Shown: one piece after another, positions 46,225 through 57,721 of the stretch
Position numbering within the stretch: position 1 is the stretch's first letter
How the letters are laid out: each line of letters opens with the position of its first letter
DNA from: Ixodes scapularis
Taxonomy: Eukaryota; Arthropoda; Arachnida; Ixodida; Ixodidae
Assembly (NCBI RefSeq): GCF_016920785.2
Contig: NW_024609836.1
Span: forward strand, 63,033,930-63,097,929
DNA: 64,000 nucleotides
Direction: 5' to 3'
Notes under the pieces: model-generated
Seen by the model: the letters and a program-made list of their open reading frames with translations, nothing else
Database searches by the model: none
What the model was told of the DNA's origin: nothing
Translations under genes and position numbers: made by a program

Positions 46225-46525
46225 TAATGGGCCCGAGTCCCACTAGAGCTAGAAGCAGAAACAAACGAAAGCGACAAGCCTCAGACACATGCAGCATGTT
46301 CGCGATGGTACCTTTATACGGCTTTGAGTTGTTCGGTGCTCGCGAAGTTAGCACGAGTGTTTACAAGCCTGCAAATGGTACCATCCTGTGCATGATACTC
46401 GTGTTTGAGCATAGCCTTCTTTATTCTACAAAGCCTGTCAAATCGCGAAATACTCTGGTTTAAGGCTAGCCGCTGTCGTTTGTTTCTGTTTGTCGCTTTC
46501 GTGGGGCTCGGGCCCCATTATAGCC
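46225..46525. repeat. Inverted-repeat element nested in the hAT transposon
   Basis: TATAATGGGCCCGAGTCCCAC at the left and its near complement GTGGGGCTCGGGCCCCATTATA at the right bound about 300 bp. A second inverted pair lies just inside (CAGAAACAAACGAAAGCGACA and TGTCGTTTGTTTCTGTTTGTCG). Probably a small MITE; target duplication not resolved. Confidence 0.55.
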
Positions 46526-48729
46526 AAACTAAAACTATATCTGAAGATTAGCCCATGCTCTGCTTTGCCAGCCCTGCTTATGACTATGATAAACAATGAC
46601 GCTGCATATATTAGGATCAGATCAGGTGGCTGATAGTTCTAATTGCGAGTTGAGGAGGGGAAAGCTCTTTCATTTCTTTCTTTCGACTGTCTCCCATTTC
46701 TCGGAGGGGCAAACTAATGGATGCTTTTGCAAGTTATCAACGTCAGGGATTACAACTTAGCGGTATTTATTGAACTGAAGGTAAGAAAAATGCTGCACGA
46801 ACCCATTTTACATGTATGCACACCATTGAGGCTCCCAAACATGCTTTCGTTATTGCTGAACTGCCTCAGAAAGTTGTACCGAGAATAGAAGTGTTAAAGG
46901 GTCTGAATGTGACGTATTAGTCCGACGTTACATGGAACTATTAGTGTGTACGGGAAAGATACCTGAAAAGAAAGATCCTGGTGGCCTCACGGAGATAGCC
47001 AAACGTTGGCAGCCGCTCTAAGTCTCACAGGAGTGTCGTTCTCAAGTTCTCCAAGTTTCGACCGCCCTGTATTTTGTTTAACCTTCACAGTTTGGTGCAA
47101 AGTAAAAGCAAGGAAGAATTACTGTTAACGAGTGACACAAATATAATTGTCGAGTGAACACCACTCAATACGGAGCAGGCAATCCCTGAGGAATAAAAAG
47201 TATCTTGAGGAGCAACTAAAAAAGAAAGGGAGTGGGGAGGGGGGTAGTTTCAAAGCATACTGTGTCGTAAAGATTCCTCTACCCCGCACTTTCGCCGCAG
47301 ACTAGAAAGCGTGGCCTGGAAACGATAGTGACAGATGGGTAGTTGGTACAACTTTCATTTGTAAAAACACTCTTGCCACAAAGAACGTTTTGCCGTGCCA
47401 GATACTCGCGCCGTGCCCAACGACGATGCACCAAAAAGAAAAATGTGTGCCTCTCAAATACATAGCTTGCACTGAGCGTGAAAATTTTGCAGGGTGCATT
47501 TTGCCCCATCGGATTTGATTTTCTCAGCAAGAACAACTCGCAATGACAACCAGTATCTAGTGCGATTACGTCACGTGCAAACATGTTAAATACTTCAGCT
47601 TTCTGGTGAAGTGCGACGTTCGCAACACTAGCAGTAGACGTCCAAGGTGTAAAGTTGTGTAGTATTTATAGCAGTCTCGCGATGATATACGGCAACCTAA
47701 TGAAATGTAGCAAATGACTGATAAAGAACAGAGTCGTGAAGTAAGGTCCCAAAACAAGTGCACGTAAAGCCTAAGATAACATTAGCCTCCCGAGGTAGTA
47801 TCTCGCGACGTTTCGAGCTGAGGCAAGCTGATGCCCAAAAGTGATTTATATTAGGATTCTAAAAATCTTCATTTGCCCTGCGCGGAATCTATGTTTAATT
47901 AGGAATATCATTTTATGCATTTCTATGCATTTCTTTTTGCTGTAAAGCGTTGTGTAAGGGATTATTTAGAAAAATTGCATGTCATCTCCTTATTTCTGCA
48001 CATTTCGTGTATTTGCCTTCCGATATATCATGTGACCACAGTTTTTTTTGGCATACCCTGCAACCCAGTATTTTACACTGCAAAACAGCTAACAAAAGCA
48101 CGTTGCCGAAGACTCAACAGCTGGCGTATTTTCGAGTATCGTCCTTTCGTGTCGGTCTCAGGCGGTTATGTGAACTTCATAAAGTCAAATTTATCGATGA
48201 TAATACAAATATACTTAATTCCTGTCTGAAGATTTGGCAGCATAAATAGAAGATCCTCACCTCAAAGATATATAATTAAATGCACTTTTAAATTAACTGA
48301 AAGATGTTCTGCAAATCTTTTTCGGCGCTTTTATCCTCTATAGACACGTTATAGGTGATTTGGAAAAGCTTTAAATAATGTTTTTTTTTATTTTGAAGCT
48401 AATTTAAATAACTATATGTGTTCCTCACGCATATATAACTTTTCAAATATATAGAAGTTTATTATCGCGTTTTTTATGTGTTTTTATTATCGCCTTTTTT
48501 TACTGGAACAAATGATAGAACTATGACGATTGCACACTTAAACTCTCAGAAAGTGTCCAATTAAGTAGCTTCCGAATTGAGTAGAGCATGAAATCCCACT
48601 TTGTTCTATTTAACAAAAATCATCAATTAGAGAGGGTGATGCTTATTTGCAAATTAAATTGACCGGCATTTTGTCAAGAGCAAACCTCAGAACCAGGCTA
48701 TGCCAGTTTATCCAATATAGAAAATGTTC
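46526..48729. other. Interior of the hAT element, no gene recognised
   Basis: Open frames here (47279-47584 minus and 47915-48229 plus) carry no known motif. GACGTTTCGAGCTGAGGCAAGC near 47808-47829 is reminiscent, on the minus strand, of the GAAACGTC core near Penelope-type terminal ribozymes, but the other core half is missing. Confidence 0.4.
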
Positions 48730-48927
48730 ACATGGGTAAGCACTGTTGCTTACCCATGTTTAGGTCAGATTCGATCTCAGTACGAACGTGCTCATAGGTT
48801 AGAGTAAACAATTTCAGCCACTCCTCAGCACCATCATGGTGCTGAGGAGCATCGTTTGTGCAACGATGCACCATCATGGTGCATCGTTTGCTCTCAGCAC
48901 CATCATGGTGCTGAGAGCAAACGATGC
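48730..48927. repeat. Cluster of four near-perfect palindromes
   Basis: Hairpin 1: arms 48730-48742 and 48747-48759 (13 bp, 4-base loop). Hairpin 2: 48821-48834 and 48836-48849 (14 bp, 1-base loop). Hairpin 3: 48862-48874 and 48876-48888 (13 bp, 1-base loop). Hairpin 4: 48881-48903 and 48905-48927 (23 bp, 1-base loop). Hairpins 2-4 all centre on the same 15-mer GCACCATCATGGTGC, and hairpin 4 overlaps the right arm of hairpin 3. Confidence 0.93.
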
Positions 48928-49445
48928 TAGTTAAAAAAAACAAGCATTGCGATTGTCGCTTAGTGTTTTTATAAAATATAGAGTGGAAGGACTTGTCCCG
49001 TGACTCTCGTGACATTTTTAGAATTATATTGCCTTAAGCTCAGTCGTCTCGTCATCATATATATTGTGAAACGTATTCCGTAAAACACATTTTATGGTAT
49101 ATATGGCGACGAGGTGCCCATTTCATGATTTTATTCACTGTAATTAATTTCTTAGTTCAAAGGCAAAACCACGATTCAACATCTAATACTGCGATACAAA
49201 GATTTACCAATCACGGGTATTTTAGGCAACCTACTTCACTTCGCGAAAACATTTCGATTCAGGTACAATGTGTGTGACTCTGGTAAACGAAGGGATGTTG
49301 AGTCGTATAAACAGGACGTTCTGTATGTTAATGTAGATTTTCCTTTCTTGTTGTGTAGGTATAAATAACAGAATTTTATAATTTTTGTACCTGAAAATAA
49401 AACTGGATTCAACACACGATAAAAAAAAAAAAAGAAAACTATATA

Positions 49446-49673
49446 CTGTAAACGACTTATTTTTCGTGGGCTCAATATTTCGCGATTTAGGTCAGAGCTG
49501 AAGTTTTGGAATAATTCGCGGGTTGTAATTTTCTCGACGCGGTGGAATCTCACTATAAATTGCAATCTGTTTACATTTTACCGAAATTGTTCGCGGGACC
49601 CATTTTTCGCGAATTGTAGGCGATTCGCGAAATTCTCAAAAATAGGTCCTCGCAAAAATCAGATCGTTTACAG
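49446..49673. repeat. TIR element (CTGTAAACGA ends)
   Basis: CTGTAAACGACTTATTTTTCG at 49446 and the complement CGCAAAAATCAGATCGTTTACAG ending at 49673 form imperfect terminal repeats around a segment rich in TTCGCG. It lies inside the hAT element. A lone right-end-like relic, CGCAAAAATTAAGTCGTTTATAG, occurs at about 38370-38392. Confidence 0.6.
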
Positions 49674-49896
49674 CCGTTAATTTCATGGCCTAAATAGTGC
49701 CTATTGACAGAACAACGCGGAAAATATATTCTCAATTTAGCCGGTTCAAACCGGTTCAAACCGGTTCGAACCGGTTCGAACCGGTTTGAACCGTTATTTT
49801 TTGCGTTCCGGAACTGAACCGGAACTGAACCAAAAGCCGTGAACCCGAACCCGAACCGAACCGATAAAAACATCGGTTCGACACTCTGGTAGGATA

Positions 49897-50070
49897 TGCC
49901 CCTCCTCCACCTCCGTACCCTCACCTCTACATTTCCTCCTCCTCCTCCTCTCCTCCTTCTCTCCTCCCCTCCTTTTCTCCCTTCTCCTCCTCCTCTCCTT
50001 ATCCCCCTCTTCCCCTCCTTTCACCTTCTCCTCCCCCTTTCCTCCTACTCTTTTTCTCTCGTTAAATTTC
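49897..50070. repeat. Polypyrimidine (CTCC-rich) tract
   Basis: About 170 bases almost purely C and T on the plus strand, part of R1 copy 2 and expanded relative to copy 1. Such strand asymmetry can form triplex DNA. Confidence 0.8.
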
Positions 50071-50278
50071 CTCGCTAAATTTTCCTCTAAATTTATCGAA
50101 AATGTCCCCACCAAATTTAGCAGGTTAAATTTCTCCACTAGATGTAGCGCGAGAATTGACGTCATGAGACCTCTAGAACAATTTAATTTCCCGCTAAATT
50201 TAGCGGGGCGGTTACGCCGACGGCGACGTCGACGACGACGCCGTGAAACGCGGAAACGGGCGCCTGAGAGCTGCGCTG

Positions 50279-51316
<1,038 letters not shown>

Positions 51317-51358
51317 TAAAGCAAGGTAAACATAAAAACAATGGACCGGGAAAAGTTA

Positions 51359-51487
51359 ATAAGTGAAAGATGCGTATTGTCGGAGTTACTAATTCGAAGT
51401 TTATTACGACGTTTCGAGCGGTCCCCGCTCGAAACGTCGTAATAAACTTCGAATTAGTAACTCCTACAATACGCATCTTTCACTTAT
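51359..51487. repeat. 63-bp-arm hairpin with 3-base loop
   Basis: Left arm 51359-51421 and right arm 51425-51487 are complementary at 62 of 63 positions around TCC. The right arm reads CCGCTCGAAACGTCGTAATAAA, which resembles the GAAAC-GTC half of hammerhead ribozyme cores found in Penelope-like element terminal repeats. The CTGATGA half is absent, its place taken by the inverted copy. Flanked by (TA)n on both sides. Confidence 0.9.
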
Positions 51488-51505
51488 ATATATATATATA
51501 TATAT

Positions 51506-52948
51506 GTTCTGTAAACCTAAGGTAAAAGTTCCGCAATGTCATGTTCCTCGGTTTTTCAATTGTCCGTCGACTTTTAGCACTTTTTTATGTCCTATTAGGA
51601 TTGGATTAGCTGATGCGTCACACACACAGACGAGCGAACGCGCTGTGGCGTGTCGTTTTTGCCGCTGCTTGACTAGGCCTAACGGCTTCTAGTGTTGACT
51701 GCACCGCAATGACTTACTACCCAGGCACCAAGCCAGAGGAACGCGTAACTTGGCACAAGCTTTGCAGTGGCCTAAATTGGGCGTTATACGGTTTTGCACT
51801 AAACGGTTATCTAATACCAAATACTTTAGGTGTTTCTAGGATTTTCTCTGGCGCGCCGGACAATTCACAGAGTAATAGACTTAAGCCACGATGCCTCGTA
51901 TGAACCAATGAACCACCAGTGAAGCTTAAATCTGGTATTTTTGTTTTTGCAGTTTAGGCCCAAAGTTGTCATATAAAAACCGGACAACAATACGTGAAGC
52001 CCAACTTTGGCATTTAATTCATTGATTGATTGTCATATATTATTTCGACACAATTGTGAAAAAGGTATAGACAAAAGGAGATTAAAATCAGCTCATGAAG
52101 TCCCAAGGACGAATACAATACTCTGGCCGCGAGCTTAGAAATTTGACAGGGAAATGAAGTGAAAGCTGTACACACGGTACAACTTTTGAGGTTACAGCAC
52201 TGGATTAGAGGTGATTGGATAATCCTTAACATACTTTTTAAAAAGGAAAACAAAAGAAATTTCATGGGTCAGCTTATAGATGCCCATATGTTTGTTAAGT
52301 TTATCTAGGATTTGATGAGATAAATTTTGATTTCCGTGATTAGTTTTAACTTTGGGTTTTAGAAAATACTGATGTATCATGTTTTAATTTGTTTGTTTAG
52401 GTAAATATATGTGTCGTTAAAGCTAACGTAATCAGCGCCGATATGATAATGTGTTGAAATCGCGGCCATCAATCAGAAAGGTTTATACGATGTTAATATT
52501 TTACGTTCGATAAAATGGGGGGCGGTGAATTGGGGCCAAGGTAGGTTATCAATTAACCGTACTGCACGTTTTTATAATGTAATTGTTTAAAGTTTGTTAT
52601 TTTTGCCACAACCCTCAACCCCCAACAAAAAAAAACAAAAAAAAGAAAAGAGATTGCTATTTTGATTTGAAAAGATGTATGAAATTGTTGTTTTAACGAC
52701 TCTGGAAAACGATGTTTTAATTCGTCGAGGAAAAGTTAAGCCTAAATTTTTTTTCGAATCAAACACCAATAAATTTAAATGATGTCACGCGTTCAGTGCT
52801 CGAAACTTGGAAAGACATGTTAAAGGAAAATTGTAAAGACATGTGCTCTAGAAATTATACATTTCATCTTTGACTTATTTAACTGTAGCTGATTAGAGGA
52901 TAACCACAAGTGCAGTTGATTTAGCCAAGTATTATATCTCTTTCTAGT
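51506..52948. other. No supportable gene; one unit of the 73-bp satellite
   Basis: 51919-51993 (GTGAAGCTTAAATCTGGTAT to ACAATAC), followed by GTGAAGCCCAACTTTGGC, matches the repeat unit of the array at 62131-62470. Otherwise unrecognised. Confidence 0.5.
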
Positions 52949-53203
52949 TTATCTAAATGCTTGTTGGGAAAAAAACAGTTCTTTCATGATAATGCAATTA
53001 ATACGTAGGTGCACACGAGCTGGACAAGAATGACGATAATAAGCTTGCATATTTCTGTGTGTATATTGTCCCCCTTGTTCCACCTCTCCAAGACTATGAA
53101 CGTTATTCGCATCATCCGCGTATAAAATTGAATTAGGTGTTTGCAGAATTTTCGCATAGTTATTAATATATATAAGAAAGAGTACGACATTAGAATCAAT
53201 CAC
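52949..53203 (-). pseudogene. LINE reverse-transcriptase fragment
   Basis: The minus-strand frame reads VLFLIYINNYAKILQ, then SILYADDANNVHSL: the palm region around the catalytic YADD of a CR1/L2-like reverse transcriptase. It is cut off on its upstream side (53203) by a minisatellite. Too short to function. Confidence 0.65.
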
Positions 53204-53226
53204 TGGCCGGCTATTGCAAAAAACAG

Positions 53227-53470
53227 CTTAAGCTGGTCCCAGCTTCAAGCTGGGTTATTGCCCCAGCATTCCCAGCTTGGCATGCTGGTCATGTTGGTTG
53301 AACTGGTCATACTGGTCATGCTGGTTGATCTGGTTATACCGGTCATAATGGTTGATATGGTCCCAGCTTCAAGGTGGGTTATTTCCCCAGCATGGCCCAG
53401 TTTGTCATGTTGGTCATGCTGGTTAACTGGTCAAGCTGGTGGACTTCCCAACCAGTTTAACCTGTTTAAA
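53227..53470. repeat. Minisatellite of CTGGTCATGCTGGTT-type units
   Basis: Diverged tandem units of roughly 12-15 bp (CTGGTCATGCTGGTTGA) sit between two larger related blocks that start GGTCCCAGCTTCAAGSTGGG. Similar arrays occur inside non-autonomous DNA transposons of several animals; terminal repeats were not found here. Confidence 0.75.
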
Positions 53471-53950
53471 ATAATACACAGAATAAACAAGCCAAGCTCT
53501 TCAGAAGAGCGAACTCGGCATCCAATTTATTTTTTTCGTAATTGCGGCCGCCTCACATGAACTCAGATGCTACATAATCTCGGCGCTGACACAGTACTAA
53601 CCGATGCAGTACTAACCGACACAGTACTAACGGACGGTGAAAAGCCAACAATGTTAATAAAACCAGATTGCTTATCTTTCAACACGAAAAATACTAGAAA
53701 CACGCCAAAAACAGGCAATAGCAAAAGAAAATACTACACGGATGAGAAAAGCGAACCTGGGTCCCACCAGGTTCGCAGACAAGTAAACGAAACTCGAATT
53801 ACTTTAAAGGTAGTAGTAGCACAAGAGTACCGAACTGCAACCTGTCTTTCGATTAAAAAGAGTTTCATTTCTCTTTTTGGGGAAGTGCTCGTGTGACCGG
53901 GAGAGAGTCGGATGAGTAGGTTAGGAAGGGCGGAAGGGGAGTTGGGGAGG

Positions 53951-54020
53951 GTGCCGCGAGCCGCACTTTAATACGCGAAGAGCCGCATGCGGCTCGCGAG
54001 CCGCAGTTTGGCCACCCCTA
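53951..54020 (-). mobile_element. hAT terminus-like fragment
   Basis: Read on the minus strand from 54020, TAGGGGTGGCCAAACTGCGG followed by CTCGCGAGCCGCATGCGGCTC resembles known hAT ends that start CAGGGGTGGCCAAMCTGCGGCTC. The other end and an 8-bp duplication were not found, so this is a relic next to the LINE 3-prime side. Confidence 0.45.
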
Positions 54021-56003
54021 CTCAAGAAGAACGTCATCAATGGCGTAAACAGGACGTGTCGAGTTAAGACGAGACACACGCATGTATTTACATTTAGCAG
54101 TATTTAATTTCATGCCCCACAAGCTACACCATTCAGAGATAGAGTTAGCATCAGACTAAAGGAGAGATATGTCAGAGTCATTAATAATTTCACGATAAAT
54201 AACACAGTCATCTGCAAAGAGACTGTCAGAGGAACATACATCGTTAGGCAGGTCGTTAATATAGATAAAAAATAAGAGGGGCCCCAGAACAGGGCCCTGG
54301 CGGACACCTGAAGCGACTGGTGAAGGCTGGGAATCCACATCACTGACAGTTACAAACTGCGATCGATTAGTAAAAACGAACGTAGCCATGCAACAACGTT
54401 AGGGTCTAAATTAAGTTTGATAAGCTATTGAATAAGGAGGGAGTGAGGGACCTTGACGAAGGCTTTAGAAAAATCTAGGAAATTACAGTCTACCTGAGAG
54501 CACCGGTCAGGAATGGAATGAAGGTCATGGGTAAAACACAAAAGCTGATTCTCGCAAGAAAATGATTTCCGGAAGCCATGTTGAGCATTACAGAAGTAAG
54601 AGTTAGACTTTAAAAAATGAGCAAGGTGAGAGTATATGATATGTTCAAGAATTTTACAGGGTATGCTAGTAATTGAGATGGAACGATAGTTAGTTGGAGA
54701 ATGTTTGTCACTTGATTTATGCAAAGGAATCACTTTCCCAATCTTCCAATCGTCGGGGATAAAACCAAGCTCCAAAGACTGCTCAAAAAGTTTGAATAAA
54801 ATAATTGCACTGTTCATTTTCGTATTTTTCTAGAATTTAGAATTGATGTTGTCAATACCTGCAGACGATAACCTTTTGAGAGTATCTATCTCATTGGTTA
54901 TACCTATAGTGTCAATACAAATTGGATCCACTGGAAAATAGGCCTTGGTAGAAAATTCAGGAATGCAAGAAATCTGAGAGGAAGAAAACGCCAACACAAA
55001 CATCTTGTTGAAGACACTTGCACAATCACTGCTAGGAATATAACCACCATACGTATTTCTGAGAGACACGGCACACTTATCATTCTTATTTACAGAGTTC
55101 CAGAATTGTTTGGGATTATTAATCAGCATGCTGGGCAAGGTAACATTAAAAAGCACATCTTTGGCGTTCGTATAATGGCTGTCTTATAAGCACTAGCTGC
55201 GGGCGCATAGGCGTCCCAACGCTGCTGAGAGTTAGAGCTTTTTGCAGATCGAAAAAGACGTTTCTTCTTGTTAGACAATCGTTTAAGGGATTGATTAAAC
55301 CATGGAGACTGACAATTATAAGTAACGGATCCTAGCGGTATGAAAGTGCTCATGAGAGAATCAACTTTGCATTTAAATAGATTCCCATTTTTTTCCAGGG
55401 AGCGATTCGCAAATTGTGGTAAGTAGTCATTAAGAAAAGGCAGAACTCACTATTAATTGAGCCGAAGTCCGCTCTCTTATAATCTCTGACGCGTTTCGTA
55501 TTATCAACAGCACGAGATACTGCAACCTTAAGCTCGAAATGAATCAATGAGTGGTCACTCAAACCAGGCAGGCAAGACACAGAAGAAACAATGTCGGGCA
55601 CAGTAGAAAAAATAAGGTCTAGAATGTTTGATGTAGATGAAGTGATTCTCGTAGGTTGTATAACGAGTTGCGAAAAAGTGGAATCGAGACATATTTGTAA
55701 GAAGTCGTGACAATCCCTTTAAAAAGGAATCGAAAATGGTCGTTCGCTCAACCACACTATGTTGGGATAACTAAAGTCGCCCAGTAAATTTAGTGGGACA
55801 CTAGGAAAACTAACAGAAACTTTATTGATAGCATCATGTAAATCTTGAACGAAGTTAGAGCTACTGGAAGGGGGACGATAACAGCATCCCAAAATCAACC
55901 CCGAGTGGCGCAAGCGAAGATGAACAACTTGCTGCACCATATTGCAGATGGACAACTTGCAATTGCAGATGAACAACTTGCAGCACCAAGCGATAATGAA
56001 CAA
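54021..56003 (-). pseudogene. CR1/L2-like LINE, endonuclease and RT, broken
   Basis: Read on the minus strand from 56003: endonuclease pieces GCCYRPPSSSSNF and LLGDFSYPNIVW (55750-55900), LSDHSLIHFELKV (55520-55560), a linker with SPWFNQSLKRLSNKKKRLFR (55240-55310), then reverse transcriptase blocks SSAGIDNINSKF, KVIPLHKSSDKHSPTNYRSI, CNAQHGFRKSF, GVRQGPVLGPLLFFIYINDL and LFADDCVIYR (54190-54340). The pieces fall in different frames with stops and indels. The element is dead and truncated at about 54021, soon after the RT palm. It differs from the LINE at 12293-15770. Confidence 0.85.
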
Positions 56004-56014
56004 CTTGCAGCACC
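55917..56014. repeat. Short tandem repeat (ATGAACAACTTGCA units)
   Basis: Four or five imperfect copies of GATGAACAACTTGCAGCACCA-like units lie at the junction between the LINE and R2 copy 2. Confidence 0.7.
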
Positions 56015-56375
56015 ATATGATTAAAAATACAATGAAGTTTTTTTTCTAATTTACTGCTCTATTTCAAAGGCACATCAGATCCAGTCAATTTGCTGTACCA
56101 CCTGCGTTTCTGTTTCACGAGCAGTGACGGCCCATTTCTGTTTGTCATGAACGGCCATGGCTTGTAGTCGTGGGAGGATTGACTGCAAAACGCAATTCTG
56201 TCCCGGATTAAGGTAAAAAAAACATAATACACGGGGTTGTACCTATTCTTCTAGAGTGGGTATTATCAGGCAGTATTTGTGGCCGACTCACTGCGCACGC
56301 ACAAAACAACAACAACAAACGTTTTGATTCGAGATTTTGCGTCAGCAAAGGACCAAAGCCAACTGTCCCGAAGGA
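56010..56375 (+). repeat. R2 repeat, copy 2
   Basis: Direct-orientation relative of 31437-31850 (shared landmarks given there). Begins CACCATATGATTAAAAATACAATG and fades out near GCGTCAGCAAAGGA. Confidence 0.65.
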
Positions 56376-56506
56376 AAAATCCATCAATGTAACCCTGCTT
56401 GGCAGTCAATGTTTTCTAGTGGACCGCTGACTGTGCCTGACTGTACGTCAAGCATGTCTGATTGGCCAACAAGTTACTCTGACCGACAGTCAAACTCCAG
56501 TCAGAC

Positions 56507-56887
56507 CAGGGTGTAAGATAGACAGGTGGGGAAACGGCCCATAGAAGCCTACCTCAGCGCCGTGACCGGATTGTGTACTCGTCTGCTTGCGGGTACCCCC
56601 GATTTGCGACAGATGGCGCTGCAGCGAGAAGAAAAAAATCGGAATCGGATTTGCATGGAACTTTATGGGAGAGTGCGCAAAATTAACCGAGAGCACGACA
56701 GTCTTCCAATAAAAATCCACGAGAAACCATCTCCGTCAGTTTAGCCGGTCGCCACCGGCCGCCCCCCTGGAGTGAGAGTTCGCGGTGCTCCGCATAGATG
56801 GCGCCACAGAAAAAGAGAAAACGGAGGGGGACACAATACGGTCGCTCATTTGGCTCTCGTTTCCCCACCTGTCTATCTTACACCCTG
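56507..56887. mobile_element. hAT MITE, 381 bp, with exact TSD
   Basis: Perfect 30-bp terminal inverted repeats start CAGGGTGTAAGATAGACAGG. An exact 8-bp duplication, AGTCAGAC, lies at 56499-56506 and 56888-56895. These are hAT hallmarks. The interior is non-coding. The perfect ends suggest recent movement. Confidence 0.92.
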
Positions 56888-57335
56888 AGTCAGACCCCGC
56901 TTGTCGGCTTTCTGATAGTTTCCTGGTGGCAGTCGGCCACCGCGAAATGCCATCAGGATGTCTTGGTGGTGATTCTGACTGTACATCGACTGTCTCTGAC
57001 TGTACGTCAGAAAGCTTTGACGTGCAGACAGACGTACGGTCAAAGGACGTAAAGTTCGTTCGGATACCACTATTTCGTCAAATCTATGAATACGAAAAGT
57101 AATCTATGCACGAGAAAACGATTTTGGGACGTGAGCCCATAAAACCGCTGACGTTAGAGATATGACACGCAACCGACCGACAACCTTGACCAGAAGCCCG
57201 CCGAAGCACCGAACACGACACTTCGCTGACTTCGGTTCGCCCAGAGAGGCTTCGCCGAGCTTTCATGAACGATCGCTCTCGACTCGTTTTGTTTGCCCGC
57301 TTGCTCCAAGCTGTCGATCCTGCCCGGGCTCTACA

Positions 57336-57513
57336 ATGTTTTATGTTTTAGTAGAATTTCTACTCGACAAGACCCAGCCTGTTGTGAGTTCTTCCGACGA
57401 TGTAATGGACTTAAGCGGTGTAGTTGAAGACGACAGGGTGTACCAGGTCTACTGGGCCGGTGATGCGCGAACAAAAGGATCGTTCTACGACGCGAAAGTA
57501 CTCTACATGGCAG
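57336..57513 (+). CDS. Coding exon of unrecognised protein with splice donor
   Basis: ATG at 57336 opens MFYVLVEFLLDKTQPVV, then ...VYQVYWAGDARTKGSFY and DAKVLYMAG, ending at a strong donor GCAG|GTGAGT after 57513 (178 nt, phase 1). The frame stays open upstream to 57162, but the codons before the ATG look like 5-prime UTR. The pattern of a short VLVEF-type strand followed by acidic sequence and an FYDAKVLYM-type strand recalls the N-terminal modules of some arthropod BEN-domain or transposon-derived DNA-binding proteins. That is an impression from motif style, not a match. The next exon was not found in the window, so this may be an orphan first exon. Confidence 0.45.
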
Positions 57514-57636
57514 GTGAGTAGAACTGAAGTACGGCGAGTGATGTACGAGTGCTTTGCATAACATGCTGACGGCTTAACCGCATCTGCAGCCAAAGCATTT
57601 CGTATAAAACGAATAGTCAAATCGAGTTTCTTTAAC

Positions 57637-57721
57637 GGTCGCGTAGCATAGCGGTTAAGGTGTCCGATTTGTACGCATGTGGTCGCGGCTTCGATGCGCG
57701 GTGGTGCTGTTTTTTTTTTTT
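57637..57721 (+). tRNA. tRNA-derived pseudogene or SINE head with T-run terminator
   Basis: An A-box-like TAGCATAGCGGTTAAGG, an anticodon-arm-like CCGATTTGTACG (TGT, Thr-like) and a B-box-like GGCTTCGATGC occur at tRNA spacing, followed by 12 T at 57710-57721, a Pol III terminator. The acceptor strands do not pair, so no functional tRNA is expected. Confidence 0.45.

Larger units (their letters stand above)
45609..49888. mobile_element. hAT-type DNA transposon, 4.28 kb, without transposase
   Basis: The ends are CAGGGTGTCGAACCG at 45609 and its complement CGGTTCGACACTCTG at 49888 (14 of 15 match). An exact 8-bp duplication, GTAGGATA, flanks it (45601-45608 and 49889-49896). CAGNG termini with 8-bp duplications are the hAT signature. 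Both sub-terminal regions (45615-45775 and 49740-49870) are packed with AACCGG/GGTTCGAACC-type repeats, which often bind hAT transposases. The interior has no transposase-like frame; it contains other repeats and palindromes listed separately. It is presumably non-autonomous, mobilised in trans. Confidence 0.82.
40313..50278 (-). mobile_element. R1 repeat, copy 2, split by two nested insertions
   Basis: Three pieces join to give one R1 copy: 40313-40320 (GAGCGCAG), 45569-45608, and 49897-50278. The joined sequence aligns with the reverse complement of copy 1 (10835-11152): GAGCGCAG, then GGAGGAGGAG, then ATATGCCCCTCCTCC, CTCCGTAC, AAATTTAGCGGG, and last GGCGCCTGAGAGCTGCGCT. The first gap is the gypsy-2 element (TSD CGCAG), the second the hAT element (TSD GTAGGATA). 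R1 was therefore here before both. Confidence 0.75.

Noticed and set aside
47800..47850. Possible Penelope hammerhead ribozyme relic on the minus strand
   Set aside because: Only the CGAAACGTC half is recognisable and the CTGATGA core is absent, so no ribozyme call can be supported.
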